A stretch of DNA of 64,000 nucleotides, taken from the NCBI GenBank assembly GCA_021204175.1, contig JAJPZT010000017.1, positions 1-64,000 of the forward strand, given 5' to 3'. Shown piece after piece: positions 56,076-64,000 of this stretch. This DNA is from Clostridiales bacterium. GTDB taxonomy: Bacteria > Bacillota > Clostridia > Lachnospirales > CAG-274. The notes beneath the pieces were generated by a model. That model worked only from the letters and a program-made list of their open reading frames with translations, was not told the DNA's origin and ran no database searches. Made by a program: the position numbers and the translations under genes. Numbering within the stretch: the first letter of the stretch is position 1; each line of letters starts with the position of its first letter.

Positions 56076-58262
56076 ATGGCTAAAAAAAGAACACCCAAAC
56101 AGACCGAGACTTATGTTGATAAATATACGGAACAGCCCATAACGGACACTTTGGAGCTTAACTATATGCCCTACGCAATGAGTGTAATCGTTTCAAGGGC
56201 AATTCCTCAAATAGACGGCTTTAAGCCTGCCCACAGAAAGCTTCTTTACACAATGTATAAAATGGGGCTTTTAAACGGCGCAAGAACAAAGTCCACAAAC
56301 GTTGTGGGGCAGACAATGAAGCTAAATCCCCACGGAGACGCAGCAATTTATGAAACTATGGTCAGGCTGACGAGAGGCAACGGCGCACTGCTTCATCCCT
56401 TTGTAGACAGTAAGGGCAACTTCGGCAAGGTCTATTCAAGAGATATGGCTTATGCCGCTTCAAGATATACCGAGGTTAAGCTTGACAGCTTCTGCACCAC
56501 ACTTTTTAAGGACATTGACAAGAACACCGTTGAGTTTGTAGATAACTTCGACGGCTCAATGCAGGAGCCTGTTCTGTTTCCCGTGTCATTTCCCAATGTG
56601 CTTGTTACGCCAAATCAGGGAATTGCGGTAAGTATGGCTTCGCAGATATGCAGCTTTAACTTAGGAGAAATCTGTCGGGGAACGGCGGCTTATATCAAAA
56701 ACAAAAATGTTGACCTTATGGAATATATTAAAGCCCCTGATTTCTCCACAGGGGGAGAGCTTATATATGACAAAAAGGAGCTTTCGGCAATTTACGAAAC
56801 AGGCAGAGGCAGCTTTAAGGTCAGGGCAAAATACCACAGCGACAAAAAGCTTTCTCTTATAGAGGTTTACGAAATTCCCTATTCCACAAATATCGAAGCA
56901 ATTACGGATAAAATAATTCAGCTTGTAAAGACAAATAAAATAAAGGAAATAAATGATGTAAGAAACGAGACGGACTTAAACGGCTTGAAAATTACCATTG
57001 ACATAAAGAGAAACACAGACCCCGACAGGCTTATGGAGAAGCTTTTCGAGATGACACCTCTCTGCGACAGCTTTAACTGCAACTTCAACATTTTGGTTGA
57101 CGGCAGACCCAAGGTAATGGGGATTAAGGAAATTTTGGATAACTGGATTTCTTTCCGAACAGACTGTATCAAAAAGAGAACGGCTTATGAGCTTGAGCGG
57201 AAAAAGGAGCAGTATCACCTTCTTTCGGGACTTAACAAAATAATTGTGGACATTGACCTTGCCATTCAGATTATAAGGGAAACGGAAAAAGAGTCTATGG
57301 TTATTCCCAACCTTATGGAGGGCTTTAATATTGACCAGCCCCAGGCGGAGTTTATTGCCGAAATTAAGCTCAGAAATTTAAACAGAGAATATCTTTTGAA
57401 CAAGGTTAAGGATATGCAGCAGCTTGAAAAGGATATTGCGGAGCTTCAGGGCATACTTTCAAGCGACACTAAGATTAAAAATATAATCTGCCGAGACCTT
57501 AAAGAGGTTGAAAAGAAGTACGGGGCTGAAAGGCGGACGGATATTGTCTTTGCGGAGGACGTAAAGGCGGCTGCTCCTGTTGAGGTCATTGAGGATTACG
57601 GCGTTAAGCTTTTCCTAACAAAGGAAAACTATTTTAAGAAAATAACCCTCAATTCTCTGCGTCTTTCAGGGGAACACCGTCTTAAAGAGGACGATGAAAT
57701 TGCTGTTGAAATCGAAACCACAAACAACAACGAGGTTATGTTCTTCTCTGACAAACAGGCAGTTTATAAGGTCAAAATTTATGACCTTGCGGAGTGCAAG
57801 GCAAGCGTTATGGGCAGCTTCTTAAACAATATTCTGCCTATGGAAAGCGATGAAAAAATTGTGTTTATGGCTGTTCCCGGTGAAAGCTACGCAGGGGAAA
57901 TTATTTTTGCCTTTGAAAACGGAAAGGCTGCCAAGGTGCCTATGGAGGCATATAAAACAAAGCTTAACAGAAAGAAAATGATAAACGCATATTCAGACAA
58001 GTCAAAGCTTATTGGGGCAAAGCATATTCTTAAGGACGAGTGCCTTATATTTATTCGTGACGACAATAAGGCTATGGCTGTTGACAGCTCACTTATTCCC
58101 CTTAAGACCACCAAAAACACACAGGGGGTTCAGGCGTTTACGCTTAAGAAAAATTCTGTTTTGAAGGCTATGATGCTTGCGTCAGAAGCTGAAGGGATTG
58201 ACCCCAAGGCTTACAGACAGACTAAAATCCCCTCAACGGGAAAATTTATAAAGGGTGAGTAA
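56076..58262 (+). CDS. parC: Type II topoisomerase A subunit (topoisomerase IV ParC-like)
   Basis: YAMSVIVSRAIPQIDGFKPAHRKLLYTMYKMGL; catalytic Tyr region AASRYTEVKL. Confidence 0.85.
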   Translation: MAKKRTPKQTETYVDKYTEQPITDTLELNYMPYAMSVIVSRAIPQIDGFKPAHRKLLYTMYKMGLLNGARTKSTNVVGQTMKLNPHGDAAIYETMVRLTRGNGALLHPFVDSKGNFGKVYSRDMAYAASRYTEVKLDSFCTTLFKDIDKNTVEFVDNFDGSMQEPVLFPVSFPNVLVTPNQGIAVSMASQICSFNLGEICRGTAAYIKNKNVDLMEYIKAPDFSTGGELIYDKKELSAIYETGRGSFKVRAKYHSDKKLSLIEVYEIPYSTNIEAITDKIIQLVKTNKIKEINDVRNETDLNGLKITIDIKRNTDPDRLMEKLFEMTPLCDSFNCNFNILVDGRPKVMGIKEILDNWISFRTDCIKKRTAYELERKKEQYHLLSGLNKIIVDIDLAIQIIRETEKESMVIPNLMEGFNIDQPQAEFIAEIKLRNLNREYLLNKVKDMQQLEKDIAELQGILSSDTKIKNIICRDLKEVEKKYGAERRTDIVFAEDVKAAAPVEVIEDYGVKLFLTKENYFKKITLNSLRLSGEHRLKEDDEIAVEIETTNNNEVMFFSDKQAVYKVKIYDLAECKASVMGSFLNNILPMESDEKIVFMAVPGESYAGEIIFAFENGKAAKVPMEAYKTKLNRKKMINAYSDKSKLIGAKHILKDECLIFIRDDNKAMAVDSSLIPLKTTKNTQGVQAFTLKKNSVLKAMMLASEAEGIDPKAYRQTKIPSTGKFIKGE

Positions 58263-58944
58263 TTTGGAAGAACACAAAATCGCAATTATTTCCGACACTC
58301 ACGGAATTTTAAGAGATGACGTTAAGGAATATATAAGGGACTGCGAATATATTTTTCACGCAGGAGATATAGGCAGCCCCGAGATTTTGGCTGACCTTAA
58401 GGCAATTGCAAAAACCTATGCAGTAAGGGGCAACGCAGACGGAAATTGGGCTGAAAATTTGCCGGAAAGCATCAGTGTTGAGCTTTTCGGCTTCGGCTTC
58501 TATGTTATTCACGATAAAAAGAAGATTAAAAAAGATTTATCCGGCACTGATTTTGTAATCTGCGGTCATTCTCACAAATTTGAAATAACAGAAACAGACG
58601 GCACTGTCTTTTTAAACAGCGGAGGCTGCGGAAGAAAACGCTTTAATCTGCCCCTGACCATAATGATTTTGACACTGTTTCCCCAAAGCCGCACCTATAA
58701 AACCGAAAGGATTGACTTAGAAAAAGCACCTCAAAAATCCTTAAAGCAGGGGGAAATAAAGAAGCTTGACAGGCTTATTGACAGAACCGTTAAATTTATA
58801 GAAAAGGGTAAAACTGCGGAGGAAGCAGCGGCTTCCCTTAAAGCCGACCCAAATCTCATTGAACAGATTTACAGAATATATTTGACCCACCAAAACATTA
58901 ACAGAGATGGCATTTTAAGGCGGCTCGAATTAAAAGACCTATAA
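58255..58944 (+). CDS. YfcE/MJ0936-family metallophosphoesterase with C-terminal extension
   Basis: IAIISDTHGILRD, HAGDIGS, VRGNADGN, CGHSHKFE. Confidence 0.85.
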   Translation: MSNLEEHKIAIISDTHGILRDDVKEYIRDCEYIFHAGDIGSPEILADLKAIAKTYAVRGNADGNWAENLPESISVELFGFGFYVIHDKKKIKKDLSGTDFVICGHSHKFEITETDGTVFLNSGGCGRKRFNLPLTIMILTLFPQSRTYKTERIDLEKAPQKSLKQGEIKKLDRLIDRTVKFIEKGKTAEEAAASLKADPNLIEQIYRIYLTHQNINRDGILRRLELKDL

Positions 58945-58974
58945 AGACCTATAACTAACCAAAAGGAGAAAGAA

Positions 58975-60336
58975 ATGGCAAAAAGAATAGATAATGTACA
59001 GCTTAAAATAGAAGATTACAAGTTTCCCAACAAGGGAACGGCAAAATATAACGGCTTAAAGGCAGAAATTCCCTTTGCCCTGCCGGGGCAGACCGTCCGC
59101 TGTAATCTGCTTAAAAAGAAGGGCAGATATATAACAAATTCCTTTACTGTGGAAGAAAAAGCCGATTACGAAATACCCTCAGACTGCCCGGCTTTCGGAA
59201 GCTGCGGCGGCTGCACCTTCAGAACAATGCCTTATGAAAAGCAGCTTGAGCTTAAGAAAAACACTGTTTTGAAGCTTATGAGTGATGCCGGAATTGAGGG
59301 CTTCGACTTTAAGGGCATTAAGGCAAGTCCCTCCGCAAATGAATACAGAAACAAAATGGAGTTTTCCTTCGGAGACACAGGGCTTCAGGGGGAGCTTGCT
59401 TTGGGTATGAGAAAAAGGGGCAGCTTTTACGAGGTTGCGGACGCTTCGGAGTGTAAGCTTGTTCACCCGGATATAACGAAAATTTTAAGGGAAACCCTCG
59501 ACTTTTTTAAGGGTACAGACGAGAGGTTTTATCACAAAATGAAAAAAGAGGGGGTTTTGCGCCACCTGCTTGTGAGAAGAGCCGCCTTTATGGGGGAAAT
59601 TCTCGTGGCTTTAATCACCACCTCTCAAATTAAGACAGACCTTGCGCCCTGGTGCGAAAAAATTTTAGCTTTGCCTTTAGAGGGCAGTGTTGCGGGGGTT
59701 CTTCATATTATAAATGACGGTGTTGCGGATGTTGTGAAAGCTGACAAAATAAACAATCTTTTCGGAAGAGACTATATTTACGAAAAGCTTTTGGGGCTTA
59801 CTTTTAAAATTTCAGTTTTTTCGTTTTTCCAGACAAATTCCGCCGGAGCGGAGGTTCTCTATCAAACTGTGGCGGACTTTGCAAAGGAGCTTAACCCCAA
59901 ATATGTCTTTGACCTTTACTGCGGAACAGGCACAATTGCCCAGCTTATGAGCCGCACCGCCGAAAGGGTAATCGGTATCGAAATCGTGGAGGAGGCTGTT
60001 GCCGCCGCAAAAACCAATGCAGCACTCAACAACATAACTAACTGCACCTTTATTGCCGACGACGTTTTGAAGGGGGCAGATGCTTTGACAGGCTCTCCCG
60101 ACCTTATTATTCTCGACCCTCCCCGTGAAGGTCTCCACCCCAAAGCCCTTGAAAAAATCTGCCGAAACTTCAATTCGCCCCACTTAATCTATGTCTCCTG
60201 TAAGCCCACTTCACTGACCCGTGACCTGCTGCTGCTTAAGAACCATAACTATGTCCCCAAAATAATGACCTGTGTGGATATGTTCCCCCATACCCCACAC
60301 GTGGAGACGGTTGTTCTGCTGACTAAAAATGAATAG
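58975..60336 (+). CDS. rlmD: 23S rRNA (uracil(1939)-C5)-methyltransferase RlmD-like (RumA)
   Basis: CxxxGGCTF Fe-S motif, FQTNSAGAEVLYQTV, FDLYCGTGTIAQL, ILDPPREGL, HVETVVLL C-terminus. Confidence 0.9.
   Translation: MAKRIDNVQLKIEDYKFPNKGTAKYNGLKAEIPFALPGQTVRCNLLKKKGRYITNSFTVEEKADYEIPSDCPAFGSCGGCTFRTMPYEKQLELKKNTVLKLMSDAGIEGFDFKGIKASPSANEYRNKMEFSFGDTGLQGELALGMRKRGSFYEVADASECKLVHPDITKILRETLDFFKGTDERFYHKMKKEGVLRHLLVRRAAFMGEILVALITTSQIKTDLAPWCEKILALPLEGSVAGVLHIINDGVADVVKADKINNLFGRDYIYEKLLGLTFKISVFSFFQTNSAGAEVLYQTVADFAKELNPKYVFDLYCGTGTIAQLMSRTAERVIGIEIVEEAVAAAKTNAALNNITNCTFIADDVLKGADALTGSPDLIILDPPREGLHPKALEKICRNFNSPHLIYVSCKPTSLTRDLLLLKNHNYVPKIMTCVDMFPHTPHVETVVLLTKNE
60297..60317 (+). repeat. Putative attL (21-bp direct repeat in the rlmD 3' end)
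   Basis: ACACGTGGAGACGGTTGTTCT identical to 61487-61507. Confidence 0.8.
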
Positions 60337-60373
60337 AAAAATCCTTTAATTTAAGGGAAAATTTAAAAATTAC

Positions 60374-60398
60374 GATGTCCGAAAGGGCATCTTTTTTT
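60374..60398 (+). terminator. Intrinsic terminator
   Basis: GATGtCCgaaaGGgCATC followed by TTTTTTT. Confidence 0.7.
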
Positions 60399-60496
60399 GT
60401 GTATTTTACGGTGTTTGGGGAAACATTTACTACCCCTCCTATTTTATTACTGCCCCTCTGAAATTCGATATTAGTGCAAAATTACTAAAAAAGTAA

Positions 60497-60525
60497 ACCT
60501 CCCATAAGAGGAGGTCTTTTTTTAT
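60497..60525 (+). terminator. Intrinsic terminator
   Basis: AAACCTCCcataaGAGGAGGT followed by CTTTTTTT. Confidence 0.65.
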
Positions 60526-60684
60526 GCAAATTTGTTAAAAATCAATAATTTTCTTTGTGTAATAATGTGATTACAAATATCAACAATATTTGCTAAAATA
60601 TTTTTAAATCCATTTTTTGTAAATATGTAAAAAGTTTTCATATTTAGGTGTTAGTATTTTTTTGCAGCGAAAGGAGGTGGGCGA

Positions 60685-60786
60685 GTGAAGAAGCTGTCAC
60701 CAAACGAACGGCGAAAAGAGATAATGGATATTTTAAATGTTTGCCGTCATGAGAAAATTGCAAATTTGGCGAGCCGTTCTACCAAT
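60685..60786 (+). pseudogene. Truncated HTH-type regulator N-terminus
   Basis: GTG start with AAGGAGGTG SD; MKKLSPNERRKEIMDILNVCRHEKIANLA then runs into antisense DUF7666-like sequence. Confidence 0.5.
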
Positions 60787-61067
60787 CCGCAAAGACCGAT
60801 TTCGCTTTTTATTTTGATTTTCTCAGTCGCTACCTTACTGTCATTGCCGCCGCCGACAGAATTTTGCGGAATATCAACTTCACAATATCTGTTTAAATTT
60901 CCATGACGGTCAACAGGTGAATAGTAATATAATACGTCTAACGGATTAATACAGCTGTGAAAACCGCTTTTGCATAATTCAGCTTCTGCTTCTTTATATT
61001 CCTTGCCGACTTCATATCGAAAACCTCGGCAAGACAGATTTTTGTCAAAACCCTTGTAGGCTTTCAT
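60747..61067 (-). CDS. DUF7666-like (phage/ICE accessory) protein, probably 3'-truncated
   Basis: MKAYKGFDKNLSCRGFRYEVGKEYKEAEAELCKSGFHSCINPLDVLYYYSP. Confidence 0.6.
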   Translation of the reverse strand: MKAYKGFDKNLSCRGFRYEVGKEYKEAEAELCKSGFHSCINPLDVLYYYSPVDRHGNLNRYCEVDIPQNSVGGGNDSKVATEKIKIKSEIGLCGLVERLAKFAIFS

Positions 61068-61081
61068 TCATCAGTCCCCTC

Positions 61082-61312
61082 TCAGCATACAATAAGCGAA
61101 TAGTGCGAAGCCCTATTGTCGCAAGGATATTCCATGCAAGCATAATATAAATACGGACTTTGAAAAATCACAGGTATTATTTCTTTGCCGTCAGTACATC
61201 CATGGCTTACTGTTATGCCGTCTGTTTCGAGTATATTGGCTTCGTGAAGCAGTCCCTGTGCAATCAAATCTGCTGCATCTGAACTTTTGGTTATGTAAAT
61301 GTTATAGCTCAT
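61082..61312 (-). CDS. Small hypothetical protein inside the rlmD-bounded relic
   Basis: 76-aa ORF MSYNIYITKSSDAADLIAQGLLHEANILETDG..., MEYPCDNRASHYS tail. Confidence 0.45.
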   Translation of the reverse strand: MSYNIYITKSSDAADLIAQGLLHEANILETDGITVSHGCTDGKEIIPVIFQSPYLYYACMEYPCDNRASHYSLIVC

Positions 61313-61486
61313 TTTTAATTCCTCTTTTCTTGAATTTTACAAGTCAATTATAAAGCAAAATCCGACATTATACAAGATATATGTTTACCAAAATTCAAAT
61401 TATTTTTTGTGTAAAATCACTAAAAGCTGAAAAGTTTCGCTGATTTATAGAAATTTCGCTATTTAATATATAAGTGAAATTTACTG

Positions 61487-61507
61487 ACACGTGGAGACGG
61501 TTGTTCT
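61487..61507 (+). repeat. Putative attR (21-bp direct repeat)
   Basis: ACACGTGGAGACGGTTGTTCT identical to 60297-60317; continues in the rlmD frame as HVETVVLLSQQKQGEADI*. Confidence 0.8.
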
Positions 61508-61623
61508 CTTGTCCCAACAAAAACAAGGCGAAGCAGATATATGACTGAGATAATTTTAAAAAAGGAAGCAGATATATGCATGCAATAATAAGATAGGGAG
61601 AGGGCAAGTATTATATATCGGCT

Positions 61624-61968
61624 GTGTTCGGTTATTACAGAGATGTGACGGCTACAGATGAATGTGAAAGATATTTGGAACAAATCCATAAGCCTTATTG
61701 GATTGTTTGGGATTTTGAAAAGAAAAGGCTGATTAAGCGGTTGAATATGGTTTCCAACACAAAATATATTATTCCGCAGGTTTTAATTGTGGATTGCGAC
61801 CAAAGCAACTGGAAAATAAATGAAGAGGGTGAGGGGTGCGTCGATTTTTTGAGTAAAGAGCTTCTTAATTCTTTTCTTGATGATGAGGATATGACAGTTG
61901 ATCAAATTACTTCGGAATATTGCCGGTTTAAGGCAAGACATATGGCATACAGAGTTATTCCGAATTAA
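61624..61968 (+). CDS. Hypothetical protein
   Basis: 114-aa ORF MFGYYRDVTATDECERYLEQIHKPYWIVWDF...; followed by a terminator. Confidence 0.5.
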   Translation: MFGYYRDVTATDECERYLEQIHKPYWIVWDFEKKRLIKRLNMVSNTKYIIPQVLIVDCDQSNWKINEEGEGCVDFLSKELLNSFLDDEDMTVDQITSEYCRFKARHMAYRVIPN

Positions 61969-61978
61969 AGCTATACAT

Positions 61979-62016
61979 AAAAAAGGGTGCAGCCGATTAA
62001 GACTGCGCCCTTTTGA
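61979..62016. terminator. Bidirectional intrinsic terminator
   Basis: AAAAAAGGGTGCAG...CTGCGCCCTTTT. Confidence 0.65.
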
Positions 62017-62046
62017 AGTGTAATTATTTTTTTTAAAGGCTTTGAT

Positions 62047-64000
62047 TTAGCTCTGAGTTATTGTGACGGTTTTTGTTTCGTTGTCGAAGGAAATGTTTTC
62101 TTCTGAAATGCCCAAAGCTGTTATTAAGTCTCTCATAGGAAGGAACATTGTGCCGTTTAGAATTTCGGCTGAGGTTGAAAGACCGGCTTCTGTGCCGCTT
62201 AAGGTGAAGGTGGGTTCGCCTGCGGTAATTTCAAGCAACGGAACGCCTCCGAACTTAAACACAGCTGTTCCGTCGGCATATTCTATGTTGTCGTCGGTTA
62301 TACCGGCTAAGTTAGCCAAAACTCTGACCGGGAGCATTGTATAGCCGTCTTTAATATAGGGTGCGGCATTAAGCTCAAGAGCTGTGCCGTTTACGGAGTA
62401 TGAGGTGCTGCCGATAATAAATTTAACCTCGGCTTTAACAGCTGAACCGTTTTCTTCAGCGCTTTCCGTTGTGGCTTCTAAAGCGGCTTCGGTTGTGGTG
62501 GCTGCAGTGGTTGGTGTAAGCTGCCCCACAGTTGTGGCGTTGTATTTTCCTACCTGAATTGTGTTGGCTGTAGCCGGATCTCTTTCAAGATAAGCTGTCA
62601 TATTAAGGTTTTTAAAATAACCGCTTGTGTCTCTTGTAAGCTGAATATTGTTAATGGCAATTGTTCCTATGTTTTGAGAGGAAACGCTCTTCGTAAAAAC
62701 AATATACGCTTCGGATTTGTTGTCCGGGTTAAATTGGAACTCGCAGGCATCTTTAAATTTGCCTGTTGTATTAAGGGTCGCCGGGGATCCGTCAGTAAAC
62801 CAACAGAAGTCATTGTCAAAGGTCATTACTATTTTGTCTCCGGTTCTGTAGCTTCTGTCGCCGTCATTATCGGTGAAGGTAACAGCAGCAAGCCTTGCAT
62901 ATTCGTTTGCACCGGCATATATGTTTGAGGCAGTCATTCTCAAGGGAGCAGAAGATGCAGCATCAGCGGAGTATTTTGCAATAAGCGCTTCGGATGAATA
63001 TTCTTCCCAGCCGCTGACAGCTGACACAATTGTTATATTTTCTGATTTAGGGATTGTAGAGGCTGATTTTTCTATAATAACATTGCTTAAAACAATTGTT
63101 CCCGTTTCGCCGGAGGAGACAGTTGAGGTCAGGGTGATTATGCACTGGGCGCTGTTTGTTGCTGAAAGAGCGGCGGAACATTTATCGGCAAATTTGCCTG
63201 TGCCCTCTATATTGGGCACCTGATAAAAGCTGTATGCCTGCTGAATGGTAACGGTGAATTTTGTATTGTAATTAAAGCCTTGGGTTGTAGAGTCTGTTAT
63301 TACAATATCGCCGACTTTGCCTGCGTTGTTGACTTCGTTATAAGAAGCGGATGTTATTGAAACATCACCGTCATTACAATAGCCGAAAACAACCTCGCAT
63401 TGAGGAATATCATCGCAGCCGAAATCCACAATAGCTTTGTGTTCGCCGGTTCCCGTAATTGTGCCTGTTAAGGGAATGGTTATTGTATAGCCCGAATAAA
63501 TCATACTGTCGGTAATGTTGCTTTGTTCTATTAAAATTGTTGTGTCATCTAATTTTTTATAAGACATGCTTATATAGGCATTGTTTTTTACACTGCCTGT
63601 TTTTTTCAGGCGGCTCCACTTCATACCGTCAAGGGTGACGGTTATGTTGTTTTTTGTTTTCATTACGTCAGAAGCTATTACGGAAATTACAAGATTATTA
63701 TATGTCTTTTTTGCAGTGTTTTCGGCAGTAACTTCAGTTCCTACGCTTCTTGCATAGGTGGTTCCGCTTAAATAGGCTTTTGAGTAGGAACATTTTGCAA
63801 AAACCTGTCTGGCATCTGTATATCCGTCTACACCGTAGTTTACAGTGACGGCTATTTGCGCCTGGTTTTTTGTAACAGTACATTTAAGAGGAACAGAAAC
63901 AGTACAGCCGCTTTCGAGCATTTTTTCGGTAGGAGTTATATGTATTTCCAATTGAGTATCGGAGATTTTTTTATACTCTATGTTAGTGGCTAAGGTGCCG
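62047..64000 (-). CDS. Secreted repeat protein with C-terminal copper amine oxidase N (stalk) domain; runs off the window
   Basis: KFIIGSTSYSVNGTALELNAAPYIKDGYTMLPVRVLANLAGI...; frame stays open upstream of 63951 (GTLATNIEYKKISDTQLEIHITPTEK). Confidence 0.8.
   Translation of the reverse strand, partial: GTLATNIEYKKISDTQLEIHITPTEKMLESGCTVSVPLKCTVTKNQAQIAVTVNYGVDGYTDARQVFAKCSYSKAYLSGTTYARSVGTEVTAENTAKKTYNNLVISVIASDVMKTKNNITVTLDGMKWSRLKKTGSVKNNAYISMSYKKLDDTTILIEQSNITDSMIYSGYTITIPLTGTITGTGEHKAIVDFGCDDIPQCEVVFGYCNDGDVSITSASYNEVNNAGKVGDIVITDSTTQGFNYNTKFTVTIQQAYSFYQVPNIEGTGKFADKCSAALSATNSAQCIITLTSTVSSGETGTIVLSNVIIEKSASTIPKSENITIVSAVSGWEEYSSEALIAKYSADAASSAPLRMTASNIYAGANEYARLAAVTFTDNDGDRSYRTGDKIVMTFDNDFCWFTDGSPATLNTTGKFKDACEFQFNPDNKSEAYIVFTKSVSSQNIGTIAINNIQLTRDTSGYFKNLNMTAYLERDPATANTIQVGKYNATTVGQLTPTTAATTTEAALEATTESAEENGSAVKAEVKFIIGSTSYSVNGTALELNAAPYIKDGYTMLPVRVLANLAGITDDNIEYADGTAVFKFGGVPLLEITAGEPTFTLSGTEAGLSTSAEILNGTMFLPMRDLITALGISEENISFDNETKTVTITQS

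Overview
Roughly 40% GC chromosomal window, most likely from an endospore-forming Clostridia/Bacillota (inferred from spoIIE, DUF4364, a thiC-TPP riboswitch and the general protein families). The core is housekeeping: thiC, yebC, recJ, apt, spoIIE-tilS, tRNA-Lys, DAHP synthase, an RND efflux pair, mscL, MATE, an exopolysaccharide operon, a topoisomerase IV-type pair and rlmD. Accessory islands are interspersed. Most notable observations: (1) two paralogous, unannotated loci (about 21.70-22.01 kb and 28.35-28.63 kb). Each encodes a small hydrophobic peptide (49 and 38 aa) on the minus strand behind a strong SD. Each is opposed by a convergent ~90-100 nt RNA with a TTGACA-17-TATTAT promoter and an intrinsic terminator inside the peptide ORF, which is type I toxin-antitoxin architecture. 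(2) Two copies of a 150-190 nt structured noncoding element (29.36 and 31.78 kb) with compensatory stem changes, each disrupting a mobile-element gene (large serine recombinase, relaxase); possibly HEARO/omegaRNA-like. (3) A 21-bp direct repeat that looks like attL/attR at the 3' end of rlmD, bounding a ~1.2 kb integrative-element relic, with the displaced alternative rlmD C-terminus still readable. (4) A 49-aa peptide with a YxxPxL leader-like motif immediately downstream of a giant BspA-type LRR protein. (5) Several genes interrupted only by in-frame stop codons (PEGA protein, TetR repressor beside the RND pump, Rpn-like nuclease, recombinase). (6) A MITE-like element with 15-bp perfect terminal inverted repeats and a second partial copy. 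No CRISPR array or rRNA was seen. All assignments come from reading the sequence and translations; no database search was run.
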